Below are positions 1 through 13,006 of a stretch of DNA of 64,000 bases, piece after piece. The stretch is from Diplocarpon mali (lineage: Eukaryota; Ascomycota; Leotiomycetes; Helotiales; Drepanopezizaceae): positions 1 through 64,000 of the forward strand of contig JAENRP010000218.1 of the NCBI GenBank assembly GCA_024741835.1. Direction: 5' to 3'. A program made the position numbers and the translations under genes. Every line of letters starts with the position of its first letter. Positions within the stretch are counted from its first letter, which is position 1. The notes beneath the pieces are model-generated. The model had not been told where the DNA came from and did no database searches. It worked only from the letters and a program-made list of their open reading frames with translations.

Positions 1-119
1 TTTTTATATATACTTTTTACCTATAGGCCGGGCCTAGGAGTTAGAAAACGAAACTAGTAAAAATAAACAAATAAGCTATAGAGTTATAAAAATAATTAAA
101 AATAGTACTAACCTAGATA

Positions 120-1272
120 TTAATTTTCCTTAATTCTCTTTAAGGGATAAGGAGAACTATTATCAGATAATACTCTCTTTATAAAGCGCCTACTTCTTTT
201 TAATAGTTTACTATTAGTATTAGAAGAGTCTGGTCTTAGTATTATAAGAGCTTTAATGTTTTGTAAAGATGCTAGTATAGTTTGATAGCTTTTGCTAATA
301 GGGAGGAAGATATATATTGCAGTATTATTATTATTATCTTCTTTATTATTATTATTATCCTTTAAAGAGTTATCTATTATTAAAAGGGACGCGGTAGGAG
401 ATTCTATAGCTATAACCTCCTTAGCCTTGCCTTTCTTTAGATTGAGTTGCGGGCTAGGCTTAGGAGTTGTATTAAGGGTTTTTGCATAAGGCTTTTTAGT
501 ACTATACTTCTTAAGAAGAATTGTCTTATTAATCATATTATTAGCCTTAATGTTATTATTAATGCCTTTTATCTTAGCTTAGGATTTGTCCTTATATAAT
601 TGTAGCTTTAAGTATTAAATCAGTTTCCAAGTATAGGTAAAATTATTAAAAAGTTCTTGCTTATGCTTCTTTAAATAAGTTATTAATTGACTTATATCTT
701 TGGATAGTAACTCTTTTACTATTATTACTATTAATAGATCGTTCTATAGTTGTTTCCTTATAAGTGCTTCTAATAGTAGGCCACCTTTTATTATACTAAG
801 TGTTATATAAAACTTAGCTAACGATTCCCTTATAATACTCCATCTTATAGTGCTCGGTTTCTTTATATAGATGGACTTAATATAAAACTCATTTAGGTTA
901 GTACTATTTTTAAGTAAGTTATTATTAATAACTTCTATATAGTTATTACTAATAGTAAGGAACCTACCTTTTCCAAGCTCTCTACTAGACTTTAAGTTAA
1001 CGAACGTTCCTTATCTTATAAATATAGAGAATGGGGTGGTCTTATTAGAGATATATTCCTTAAGTAGCGTCTTAGTCTTAGTATTTAATTCTTTCTACTA
1101 TATTGCGTTTTATACTAGATTTAGTAAGACCTATTAAGTATTCTTTAGGCGTAGGGAGGTGAGAGCTAATAATTTATAGGATTTTTCCTATATAGTAAAT
1201 TCTTTAGTTAATTGTTTTACTATAGGTATTATATAGTAATCGATAGTCCTACTATTAAGGGAGCTAACCTGC
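120..1272 (-). pseudogene. Y ORF3, C-terminal third
   Basis: Matches X 15,300-16,441 in reverse. The final 138 codons (536-120) happen to be free of stops and end KRIKEN before TAA, next to a basic segment (LLKRSRRFIKRVLSD) and an Asn/acidic run. The fragment is separated from the rest of Y ORF3 by the 15.8-kb X insertion, so it cannot be a gene by itself. Confidence 0.75.
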
Positions 1273-1517
1273 TGTGGAGACCTGAGATGGATAGGTCTTA
1301 TGATATATATTATATGATTGACGTAGGACGGTAGGAGGATAAAAGGGCCATCTTCTATATATAGAAATAGCGCGTATCGCTATAGTACTGAATATACCTT
1401 ATACTTAGGACTTATTCCTAATATCTTATTTAAGAGAGCCCGCTTATAGTGCTTCCTCCTCTTGTTTTTAGGTCTTCCCTTAGGCCTATTCTTGTATTGT
1501 CTCCCCTTAGTTTTATA
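1273..1517 (+). repeat. X 5' LTR
   Basis: This 245-bp LTR begins TGTGGAGACC and ends TTTTATA, followed by a primer-binding-like TGGTGACTTACGC at 1,519. It matches 16,785-17,029 in the same orientation and 43,307-43,551 in reverse. The differences I saw among the three copies are essentially all transitions, as RIP produces. Confidence 0.92.
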
Positions 1518-1518
1518 T

Positions 1519-1538
1519 TGGTGACTTACGCAAGGACC
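1519..1538 (+). other. X primer-binding site (candidate)
   Basis: TGGTGACTTACGCAAGGACC starts one base after the 5' LTR, the expected place for a tRNA primer-binding site beginning TGG. Y has the same segment with transitions, reading from 43,305 leftwards. I did not identify the matching tRNA. Confidence 0.6.
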
Positions 1539-2274
1539 GATTTCTTAAGATTTCTATCCTTATATAACCTTATTGATCTCTTGGTTTATAGATAAGAGAC
1601 CGGCCTTTCGAAGAATACGTCTTCGAAACACTTATAGCATTTTAATCGACTTTAAAACCCTTATCCTTAATCGCTTAGTTACTTAGAACTATCGATTTTC
1701 GTTTAGCAACTATTAATAACTTTAGATTTTCCCTTTTCGGCTCTGCTTTAAAAACCCTTATTTTCTTCCTTAACTCTGAGATTTTCGGAATTTTCGGCTT
1801 CCTAGTATGAAAAGTTTGGCAAACCCTATAATAGCAATCTTAAATAGCAGTAGTTTCGAGTACTTGAGTAATATTAAGCGCAAACTCTAACTGGAAGTGC
1901 CTCTTTAGAATCTTTAGAAATCCGAATCCGATAATTCAGCCGCCTCGGCTTAATAGAACTCTAAAAATTGCCTTAGAATCGTCTCTAAAGACCCCTTTAT
2001 TCTAAGGACCAATAGGAATTGGCCTAGAGGCTAAGAAGAATCTTAAATACAAACCTTATCTTAGAAATTAGTCCTTAATTAGATAAACCTTATCTTATTA
2101 TAATTAGTCGCAACGCTCCTATTAGCTATTTAGCACCCACTTAGAATCTCTTAGCAAATTCGGATTAAACTTTTAGCAGAATCCGGAATTCCACTCCTAA
2201 GCCCAGCCTATAAGTAAGAGGATAAAAAGATATCCTTAAATAACTTAAGACTACTACTTACTTTTTTAATATCA
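1539..2274 (+). other. X leader region, no gene seen
   Basis: Untranslated leader between the primer-binding site and the gag start. It has no long frame on either strand. One palindromic motif copy lies near 2,195-2,220 (ACTCCTAAGCC followed by CAGCCTATAAGT). The same stretch is present in Y at about 42,550-43,290. Confidence 0.6.
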
Positions 2275-4960
2275 ATACTAGAAAATACTAAAAATAATAA
2301 CAATTTTAAACTTTTTACTAACCTTTTATCTAAATCTTTTCAAACTTATCCTAATCACTTTAAGATTGACTTAGATTCTAAATGTTCTTTAAGCCCTTTT
2401 AAATTTCGAAGTACTCCTCTTAGCAATCAATCTCGCAATATTAAAGCTTCCCCTTTGCCCCTTATAGATTCTATTAACCTAGACGGTTAGTATAAAATAA
2501 TAATAGCCGCATTTAAGGCTATTACTAATCACTTTCCCCTTCCTAATTCCCTTAGCGCTCCTTACTTTATAAGCGCTAATATTACTAATTTCCTTAAGCA
2601 ATATAAAAAAACTTATTACGATTTTGGTATTATATAAGAGGATATGATTTCTCAACTTCCTTGCTACTATGATTATATAAGTAAGGATATTATCAAGTCC
2701 CTCCTCAAATGGAAAACTCATAGTTTATAGGAACTCCTTATTAAGGCCTTTAAATCTGAATTTCGCGAATTTAACAGATAGTAGATTTGCGATACCTTAG
2801 CTTTCTTAAAGGAATTTATTCTAATCACTTATACTCCTAAGGAACTTAAGAACTACTATCGGACTTTTACTTATATATTAAACACCTTAATTAGCTAGAA
2901 AATACTTAGCGAAGTTAAAAGAGGCCGCCTTTTCTTACTCAAATTACCTATTAGACTCTAAAATAAGATTATTAAGCATTTTAAGATTAATAAGCAAGAC
3001 CTTATAACCTTTGTCTTATTTAAGGAATTCGCGGCCTTTGCTTTAAAATCAGATCTTAGTAAGAGAACTATTAATGCTATAGAGTAGGAAAAAGCCCTTA
3101 CTCCCTTTTATACTAAAGACCTTAAGAGCTTGGTCTAAGAACACTCAAAGGCTTTAGAAGTTATAGAAGAGGTAAAGAAGAACCTAGTAGTTATACCTTT
3201 TACTCGCGAGCCTGACCTAGGAGTGAAATCTAACCTTAGAATTAAGGAACTTAAGACCTAATTTGCAAAACTCTAAATCTAAAGCTTGGAAACTAGGATT
3301 AATGATCTCTTATAGGAAAAATAGCATATTCTCTAATTTAGTAATAGGCAAAACTCGGCTACTATGAGCCAATATAGTAGTTCCTATTACTAGACTCCTG
3401 CTTCTTATCATTTAGAATAACCTGCTAATATAAGAACTTAATAGTTGATTAAAGAAGGAGAAATTAATCCTAACTAGCACTTTACTAATATTAATACTAT
3501 AGGGTACTAAGGGAATAGCAATAGAAGACGACTAACCTGCAACTTTTATAATAATAAAGAACCTAACTGCGCTCTATATAAGTATTATAACAATTGCCCT
3601 CTTTTCCTTTGTTTTATTAATACTAGGGTCATACATATTAATAAGTATAGGATGCTTTGCATTAGGGATCCTAGGCTAGAAGCTATCCCTATTAAAAAGC
3701 ACTAGAATCGCTTATAGTTATAGACTATTCGAACGATGATATATAGTACAAAATAGAACGAGAATTTAGTCGAACGATAGTATATTATAGATATAAATGC
3801 TAAAATTCCAACTTATATATATATAGGTCCAACTAGCAATCTACCTAAGGGAGTTCTTAAAGACCTAGCTTCTGATTAAATAGCTATAGAAGTTAAAGGC
3901 ATCTTTATCTTAGGATAGGTTAATAATAATATTTCAACTAATATTAATACTACTTCTATATCTAAGAATCCTTAGAATTCTCAGCGTCCTTTTAGATCTT
4001 CTACTCTACTAATACTAATAAAACTAGCTAAAGTCCAGAAATCAGCGCGTGCAACTCAGGAATCTTAATATAGAGTCCAAATGCTAAAAGATACCTAATA
4101 ATCTAGAACTGCAGTAGATAAGAATAAAGCCGATATAGCAGACGAATTAATTAGAGATATAATAGACGAAGATAGCTTTAAGCTTAAAGATTAAGAAGTT
4201 GAAGTTATTACGCAGACCCTTAACCTTAAGCGAAAGAGATAGATATTAAAATAAGAGAAATTCGTCGACAAATACGCTAGTTCAACTGTAATAGAGAAAG
4301 CTATAGAGAATATTATAGCCTAGCAAATTAACCTTACATTTAAAGACCTATTTAATTTAATTAGACGCTTTAATAAAGTGCTAGGAAAGCATATCCCAGT
4401 TACCTTTAAAGATTTGAATAATAATAAGGAAATGGAAATTATAATACAAAAGAACTTTAAGAAGCACCTAGCCTTAATCAAATGTCTTTAGATTATAAAA
4501 GACAAAAGAACCTAAAGGTACTATAATATTATAGCAATAGCTTTAATATCTTAGAATATCAATCGAAATTATTCAGTAGTTATAATAAAAAGCCCTATTA
4601 TTATTTATTCTATAGAAGAATCAATTAAAGCAAAGGCTCTAATCGATTATAGTTTAGAAGTTAATATAATAATTAGAAAAGTGGCGGAAATAGCTCAATT
4701 AACAATCGTTAGCGATCGACTCCTTATTTATTTAACTATCTCTAAATCGAAATACAATTTTAATAGATAGGTAAAAAATGTAAAGGTTAAAGTCAAAGGA
4801 ATCGTTAATTATACTAACTTTCTAATAATAGAGAATTCCTCGAATGATATTCTTTTAAAAATGCCCTTTATTTTAGAATCTTAGCTAATATTTAACTATC
4901 TTAAAGATAGGCTTATAAAAGCTAGCCTTTAGAATACAGATCGATCCTTAAAAGGATAAA
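2275..4960 (+). pseudogene. gag: X gag-protease (Ty3/Gypsy), RIP-degraded
   Basis: The frame starts at ATA (2,275), which is ATG at the same place in Y (42,549), so it is a RIP-damaged start. The N-terminal half reads like the fungal Gypsy capsid type, with PYFISANITNFLKQYKKTYY around 2,560-2,620. A cysteine-rich stretch (CNFYNNKEPNC) near 3,540 looks like a damaged nucleocapsid zinc knuckle. Around 4,585-4,960 the sequence ALIDYSLEVN followed by a hydrophobic C-terminal part resembles a retropepsin whose DSG/DTG site has been altered. A 23-bp palindrome copy at 3,202 is read in frame as TREPDLGV. There are many TAG/TAA codons at expected Q and W positions. Gag and protease share one frame, while the RT lies in another. 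Confidence 0.75.
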
Positions 4961-5090
4961 TAGTTATCGCAAGAGATATAGCCGAATTCTAAAATAAGGT
5001 TTTAGGAAACGATTAGCTAGCATAAGGGCTAAGCTTAATACTAGTAAAGGAAGGCACCTAGCGAGGAGTTATAGCAAAAGAAAGGTAAGT

Positions 5091-8000
5091 TTGCCGATTT
5101 TGAATAATAGCGATTTAACTCGCAGTCCTAGACTAGGAGTCAAATCTAGAATTTTGAAAAATAGTGCAATCGGCGTTTTATCGGCTTAACAATTAAGAAA
5201 AAAGAAAAATAAGGTAGAAAAGAGAGTTCGTTTTACAAATTTCGATAATTCATCGATCATTTTAAAAAACCTAAAAACTACTTATAGGCCAGACCTATAA
5301 GTGAAAAATAATAAAATTACTAATAATATTTCCATTTATACACTTTAAATTAACAACTTAAAAAATCTTTTATTTATTTTTAAAAAGGAAAATTCGGACT
5401 GTTTTATAGGATTTGATAAAAAAGGAAAGAAGTAGAGAAGTATAGTACTAGCTAATATTCGAACTATATATAAAAGCAAGGCCGATAAAGTACAACCAGT
5501 AGATTAGGGAATCTCTAACAGCTTAAAGCCTAGAGGACTGGACAATTAGTTTAAATAAGATAAGAAGCTTCAACCTCCAAAGCCAAGTGGCAAATTTGAT
5601 AAGTTTATTATAAGCAGATTTTCTAATAAACCTATTAGATATCAGCTAATAAAAGAACGTTTCAATATACTAAAAATTGGAGATAACTTAATAGAATAAG
5701 AACGCAAACTACTTTATAAAACCTTAATAAATCGAAAGGACGCCTTAGCTTTTAATTAAATAGAACTTGGCCAGATTCGAAAAGAGGTTACGCCTTATAT
5801 TAAGATTAAGATAATACCCTATAAAGCCTAGCAAAAGAAAACATTCAAGGTCCCTAAAGCTCTTTAAGAAAAGATAATCGAAATATTAAAGGACAGGCTA
5901 AAGCAAGGAGTTCTCAAGTTCTATAATAGCCCTTATAAGAACAAATGGTTCCTAGTTATTAAGAAAGAGAAGGGAACTTACAGACTAATAATAATAGTAG
6001 TAGAGATGAACTAAATAACTATTAAAAATACTAACATTCCTCCGAATATAGATAAGTTCTTAAATAAATTCATAGGATTAACCTACAGCTCTCTTATTAA
6101 CTTCTTTTCTAGATATGACCAATTCATTCTTAATATTAAATCAAAAGATATAATAGCAATTCAAACCCCTCTTAAGCTACTTCAGATAATAAGATTACTT
6201 TAAGGGGCTATAAATTCGATCGCTCAATTTATTTAAGTAATCTATAAGATACTAGTAGATTGCATACTTAATATTACGCTCCCTTATATAGATAATATAG
6301 GAGTAAAAGGATTAAGATCATTTTATAACTACAAAGAAGTTCTTCTTAGCATACAACGATTTATAATAGAATACATTTAAAACCTAGACCAGGTGCTTAT
6401 ACAATTCGAAAGGGCAAGAGCAACAGTTGGTCCGAAGTTATAATACTATCTTCTATTAATGGAAATTGTTGGTTTTATTACTGATTCTAATGGCCGAAGT
6501 CCTTAAAGGGCTAAAGTACTTAAAATCGACAAATAGAAGAGGTGTAATAATATGGCAGAAGCTCGCGCGTTTATTAGCATTATAATATACTATCACATTT
6601 AGATCAAGGATTTTGCTAAAAAGGCAGCGCCTATTTACACCTTATTTCAGAAAGGGGCTGAGTTTTAATAGGAGGAACCTTAAATAGAGGCTATAAAACA
6701 ATTGAAGCAAGCGTTGCTTAAAGCGCTATATCTGATTAAAATAGACTATAGAACCAACGCTAGGCTAATAATACTAATAGTTAACGCAAGCTTAATTGGA
6801 TAGGGTACTATCTTTTAATAAGCTAATAGCTAATAGAAAAGACATCTAGCTCACTTTGAAAGTAGTCTTTAGAATCTAATAGAGACAAAGTATAATACTA
6901 TTAAATAGGAATGCAAAGGAGCCTTAAAAGCAATGAAAAAGATAAGAAGCGACCTTTATAGTACTTACTTCATTCTTAAAACCGATGCTAAAGTATTAGT
7001 AGAATAACTGAATAGAGCTGCAAGCAACCTACCTAAAGCCTTGCTAATAAAATGGATTACTTAAATAAGACTGATAGACTTTAAAGTCAAATATATTCTA
7101 GGAATAAAAAACACTACTATAGACGGCCTTTTAAAAAGAACTCGGCCCTACCCCTTTGATTTGATTAAAGAAGATAAAACAGATATTAATAAGTAGGTAG
7201 AAAACGAAGTTGGTTGTTTATTAATATATCACCTTAAAGGGACTCGACTCGCGAGCCTAGCCTACGAGTTAAATAAGAGAATTTTATCACCTAACTACTT
7301 AAGTAACTTTAAAGAAATTGCAAAGTTTTTAATTACGCTTAAACGACTAAAGACAGTTGCTCTTAAGGATTTTTAGAAATTTAAAGCTAAAGCTCTGATT
7401 TATCTAATATAAGGAAGACGATTGTTTAAAAGGAGCGATAACTCATTCCTTATACAACTCTGCTTAGATAATAAAAAACTAAAGGCTAAGGCTATCTAGG
7501 ATATTTATAAGGAAACTGGCCACTAAGGAGCTAAGTCCACTTACTACCAACTCTTAAGAAAATTCTTTTAGAAAGGCTCTTTTAAGGACTATAAAGCTTT
7601 TGTAAAGAGTTGCATCCCTTATTAGAAATAAAAACCTAGTTATAAGGAAAATCCCTTATTCCTAACCTAGCTATCAGGCCTTTTCTATAAAGTCAGCCTT
7701 AATATTATATAAGTACTAACTACTAAGAATAGGATAATATATTTTATTCTAGCAAAGGAAGACCTATTAGGATGGCCTAAAGGATGACCTTTAAGATCTG
7801 CTAACTCTAAATCTATTGCAAAGTTCCTTTAGAAAGACGTAGTCTATCGCTATAGACTTTTTAGTAGATTAACTATTAATAAAGGCCTTGAAAATAAAGG
7901 AGTAGTTAAAGCTTTCTTATAAAAATATAGCATCAAACGGGTATAAATCTTAATATATAACTCAAAAGCTAATAGAGTAGTAGAATAAGGATATTATAAT

Positions 8001-8790
8001 ATTCTTAATAGTCTATCTAAAGTTACTCGCAAAGGATTTAAAGATTAGATAAAACGCTTTTATAGAATACTCTTTACTTATCGAACGATAATTTACAAAC
8101 CGACTAAAGTTATACTATTCTTCCTTATCTATAGCAAAGAGGTACAGCTCCCTCTTGAATCCTAATAGCCTATTTAAAGATTATTCGACTATAGTCAAAT
8201 TCGGAACCGTTCTGATTTGCTTATAATAAGATACTGATAACTTAAGCTTTAAGATATAGATATAAAGGAAATCATTCTACAAAAGAAACGATATTAGGAA
8301 AAAGCTAAAGAAGCGTAGGCTGCTTTCAAAGTACTTAAAACGCACCTTATTTGAAAAGATGATCTTATCCTAGTCTATAATATTATAAGAAGTATTAATA
8401 TATCTATAGATACTAAACTTAACTATCGATAGCTTAGTCTATTTAAGGTTAAGTCCGAGTAAGAAGAAAAGGGATACTATTCTCTTTAAGAACTTAACGG
8501 AATCGATATTAAAGGAACCTTCGCAGCCAACCGACTAAAGCACTTTTATTAATACAACCAGACCTTATTCCCTTTAAAAGACGAATCAGAAATTGATATA
8601 ACCTCCGAATCTTCTATAGGAACCGACGGCAATATAAGCAATTTTAAACCCTTAGATAAAGACTAAGATTTTTCCAATTTGACCTATAAGCCGGTCCCGT
8701 AGGTAAAGAATATTAAAATACCCAACTAATCGCAACCCTAAGTTATTATTCCTAAAATATTTAAAGAATGCAAGTAGGAATACTAAACGA
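5091..8790 (+). pseudogene. pol: X pol: reverse transcriptase, RNase H, integrase (Ty3/Gypsy), RIP-degraded
   Basis: RT is clear at about 5,787-6,480, with SPYKNKWFLVIKKEKGTYRL, then NIPPNIDKFL, IQTPLKLLQ and the active-site region YIDNIGVKG at 6,285. The second catalytic Asp is now Asn. RNase H follows at about 6,760-7,140 (LIVNASLIG, then TDAKVLVEQLNRA with the stop read as Q). Integrase begins with a zinc-binding remnant (YKETGH at about 7,500, KSCIPY at about 7,605, last Cys lost) and a core near 7,660-8,200. The C-terminus (YSLQELNGIDIKGTFAANRL, stop read as Q, about 8,475) resembles the end of fungal Gypsy Pol proteins. Pol is in a different frame from gag-protease; the shift falls between about 4,960 and 5,090. 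Palindrome copies at 5,118 and 5,280 are in frame. The copy at 7,247 is in another phase and lacks the internal TAG. Confidence 0.88.
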
Positions 8791-9099
8791 TTTCCTAGCC
8801 TATCAATTATCTTACCTTCCTCTAATCCTTATTTTTACATTTTTAGCAAGGTCGCCTCCTTTATTATTTAAGATATAGATCTTTTAGGATCACTTTAAAT
8901 TCTTGCCTACTCTGACTTATTTTACATTCTTAATATTAGCCTTTAATTATAATATTCCTATTACTTTCCTTGAATAATAAATAAAAAAGTCCAATTTCCT
9001 TAATATATATATAGTAAACCTATTGCAGCTTATATGCCCTTTTAATTCTTATACCCTATTGAACTCTCTTATTTATACTCCCTATCTTTCATAAGCAAT
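8791..9099 (+). other. X spacer between pol and ORF2
   Basis: About 300 bases rich in T and C without a frame. I saw no promoter or splice signal that could be trusted after RIP. The homologous stretch in Y is about 29,582-29,890. Confidence 0.5.
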
Positions 9100-12000
9100 A
9101 TGCCTTTAAAGAACTTATAAATGGTTTTATCTACTGCAATAGGGGATAAATAAGCACTAGTTATAAACTTCTCTTAAGATAGTAGAGCTATTATATTATT
9201 AAAGAGCTTTAAATCGACTTACGCAGCCTTAGGAGATATAGAGTAATAAAAACTCCTTTCAGCTTATATAAATGCTATTAGCAACCTTTTAACCTAGGTA
9301 GCCCCCGGAATTCTCCAATTTAACAACTTCCTAACCGAAGAATTAAGACTAAAGGGAATCTTTAAAGAGGAATTCTTAGCTGACGCAGATTAATATATAA
9401 CCTTAGCCAACACTTTTAAAATAGATTAAGATAAAAGGGAAGAATCTATTCGACAATTAGATAATTTAGCTACTAATAAGAGAAGACTCCTATTTTATTT
9501 ACATTTCCTAATAAATATTGATTCTAATAATAGAAGGCGAGTATTATTAAAAATTCTTAAGGAAAACACTCTTATAGCTAAAGCTATTCAAATTCTTAAT
9601 TTCTTTATTATTTAAAAAGGAGTAGCAAAATTCTAAGGCAATCGAATTTGCGGTCGCAGATTTATAAGCCTATCTAATGCAGTACTTATAGTAGCTAATA
9701 GAGCTATAAAAAGATCAAATTAGGCTGCAGATATTACCTTACCTAATAGTACTATTATTAATATGCTAAGGCTTTGCACTTCTACTTATAGGTTGCTTAT
9801 TTTAAAAGAAAACTAGACTCTTATATTAGAGTTTAAATAAGATTTCTTTAATAATAAAGAAGAGAATTAGTTATTTATAATTAAGCCTGCCTTAAAATTC
9901 GCCTCTTAGCCTAAAGATATAATAAGCGCTAAACTATATGATTTGACTTACAGTCTTAGATTAGGAATTAGAAATAAGAATTTTAAAACTGGACCTAACT
10001 TGCCTTTTATTAAAATGATTCTAGAAACTGCTATCAAATAGACTGCTTAAACGCTTAGCGCAGCCTCTTTAGAATTTTCGGAATCTTTAAAGGACTCTCC
10101 TTTAGCTAAACGACTAATTTTAGCTTAACCTTTAAGAAGGATAGATCGTTCGATAGCTACCTTAGCTGATTTGCAATTTAAAACTAAAGGATTGCGCGCT
10201 CGCTTAAACTCCTTCTTTAATAACTTAAAGGAGCTAATTCTTAACTTCTTTATATCTATATACAACCGATTTAGAAATAATAATATAAGGGAAGACCCTA
10301 TTCCTTCTACTCTAAAGATAATTAGAAGAGCTATTAGACAAATTTAATAGCTTATCCTAGATAAGTTTGCCCTTATAAATATTATTCAATTCTTTAATAA
10401 TTGCAAAAGTTAAGAACCTAGTCTCTTAAATGCCAAGCGGGACTATTTTGTCTTATAAGAAAGAGAACGTAAAGAGGAATCTATTAATTAGGACATTTGT
10501 AATTATAGCAATATGCCTTAATCAGTCATTCTTAACCTCGAACTTAGAGAATAATATAATATTCAAATATCCTTTGCAATAAAAACTCGCTTTTAATAGT
10601 ATCTTCCTAGCGTAGGAATCGAAGGAAGAAGACTTTGCGACCTTTATATTCGCTCTCTTTCGATTTACTATAGTCTTAATTATAAAGGATTTGATATTAA
10701 TAAAATTATTAAACACCTTAAACTTCTCTATATAGTAGAAGATATTGATCTTTTTCTAATCCACCTTAATAATTAATTCTTTATCTCTTTAAAGATATAT
10801 AAATCCAACCTATTAATAATAGAGGCATCTTTAAGTGCTATAAAATTCAAGGCTGATCCTAAAGCCTTAAAGGCATTAGAGCCGATTGAATAGGATAATT
10901 CCTTTTTATCGATATTACTAAACAATGAATAGCAGGAGGAAATAGAGGAAGAAGGGTCAATTGTAATGCTTGAACCCTTCGGATGCCGCTTCCTAACCGA
11001 CAATTTTACTACTAATAATAGTACTTTTATAAGTATATTCCTTTCTATTATAAGATAAGAAGCAGAGATGTATCTTTATTACTTCTGCCTTATAGATAGC
11101 GCGACCTTTATACCTTCTTATTTTCTTTATAATATGATATTCAGTCTTACTTAATAAGTCTTTCGAATGCATTATGGACTCTACCTCTTAGTTATAATAA
11201 TAAGAAGTAGAGGAACCTATTAGCTTATGGCCTACCTTAAACCTCCTTAATTGATTAGCCTTAGTCTTTATAATTAAGTCGTTTTAATAAAGAGAGATGC
11301 AAGTGCTACTAATAAAGAAATTCCGATTTTCACTCGCGGTCCTAGCCCGCGAGTCAATTTTATTAGAAAGCAAGTCTTAAATTATTAGATCCTACCGATC
11401 GGATAAGAGCCAGCTTCTAGAAGCCTTAATAGGTAGGTCGGCTCTTAGTCGAATGTAAAACTCATTCTATCTATAAAGAAGACAAGTTGATAGACTTCCT
11501 AGGCACTTAGTTTAAAATCTCAACTAGCTCAAATAATTGCAAAATTAAAGCAAAAGGAGATCTTACAACCTATTACTAATAATAGCAATTCAATTATAGT
11601 AATAATAAAATAGGAATACCTTTTTAAAATACTTTCAGATAATCCTTATAGGACTAGTGGTTTTATAGCCTTTTGCAACAATTATATAGCTATTTGCGAT
11701 AAGAACACCTTAGAAAATAAGACTTAAATCTCCGACCTTGTCTTTTCAATCTCTATTCTAAAGCAACCTCTAGTACCTCAATAGATTAATATAAGTAGGA
11801 CTACTGCACCTTTTAAAGTAGCTTTTTATCTTAAGAACTGCAGCAGCCTCTTTAAAGCTATTATTAGTCAATACTCTTAGATAGATCTATTAGTTATAAT
11901 TGAAGTATAAGAGTTGTTTCTTCTTAATAAAGACAAATTGAAAATCCACTTTGCAAAATATAATTAAAAGCTCTTTAACGCCCTTATTAAGGCCTGGACG

Positions 12001-12432
12001 AATATTATAAATACTAAGTCGCTTCTTTATAGACTTAAGTCTTAAGGATAATGCGATAAAGTAAATGCTATCTAAGAGCCTAATGCATTAATTAATAAAG
12101 GCATTATTATAAGAAAATTCGGAAAAGAGACAAACTGAGACGCTAGTATAGTATTAAACCCTAATTTAGGAACCAATCTCCTATTTTTACCCTTAAGTTT
12201 AAAAATGCTAAGACTGACTTGTAAGCCTAGCCTACGAGTAAGGTTGGACTCAGCTGGCTTAAGCCTATAAGAAGGTTCGAATGAACCTTAGTTACTAAAT
12301 CTAGGGGTACTAATAGAAGATCCTTTAAAAGAGGTCCCTAAAGCTGAGAAATCGCCGAGAAATAAGAACTAACGCAAGAGAAGAAGACTCCGAAGTGATA
12401 ATAGAACTGATAATTAAGTCGATTCGATTTGA
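9100..12432 (+). pseudogene. X ORF2: large accessory frame of unknown function, paralogue of ORF3
   Basis: Reading TAA/TAG as former Q or W, one frame runs from ATG (9,100) to TGA (12,430-12,432), 1,110 codons with no net frame change. It is not gag, protease, RT, RNase H or integrase. It is collinear with ORF3: residues 160-179 read AKAIQILNFFIIQKGVAKFQ, against AKAIQVLNHFTIQEGMKKLQ at 165-184 of ORF3. A second block (MYLYYF at 657, FRMHYGLY at 688) matches MYQYYF at 674 and LRMHYNLY at 705. The C-terminus is basic (KRRRLRSD). In-frame palindromes lie at 11,332 and 12,217. I saw no obvious signal peptide or membrane segment. The reading frame is shared with Y, so it is part of the element rather than a passenger in one copy. 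I do not recognise the family. Confidence 0.75.
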
Positions 12433-13006
12433 AGAATTATAGTCTACCCCCCCTTTGAAAACCATTTGAAGAAATTGCAAATTAAATATTGAATTTTTTT
12501 AAGATTATCTACTTTCTATATACCTATACCTCTTTATTCTCTATTTATTATTCTATTTTATATATATTCTTTACTCTATTTTGTTCTTTATATAATCTAC
12601 CCTTTGATTATTTCCTTTATATGCAACTTTCTAACGCTTACCTTTGAAATGTTATCCTTACCTTTAAAGAATTATCATTTACTAATTATAGGTCCTTATA
12701 TGCGTTATACCCTACTTTTATTCCTACTTCTAAGCTTATTATACCTACTTTTCCTTTATACACTAGCGCGATTCCAAACTCTATAAATAAGCCTCTTTTC
12801 ATATAACAATTTTACTTTTTTACTTTCTCTATAACCCTACTAGACCTATAATACTAGTACTACTACTATTATCTTTCTATTATTAATCTTTTCTAGTATA
12901 GGCCTCTTATATCGTTAATCTTTTTTAAATAATCATCTCTTTATTTAAAGCTACCCTCCCTACTGACTAATTCATTATAGTACTATTAAGCTCAAATAAG
13001 AAAGCC
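12433..13006 (+). other. X spacer between ORF2 and ORF3
   Basis: Pyrimidine-rich, AT-rich spacer with long runs of T and CT. A 60-codon hydrophobic frame at 12,604-12,786 does not look preserved in Y and is probably spurious. Copia A inserted into the matching site in Y. Confidence 0.5.

Noticed and set aside
12604..12786. 60-codon hydrophobic frame between ORF2 and ORF3, perhaps a small membrane protein
   Set aside because: T-rich spacer gives hydrophobic codons by composition, and the Y copy does not seem to keep the frame.
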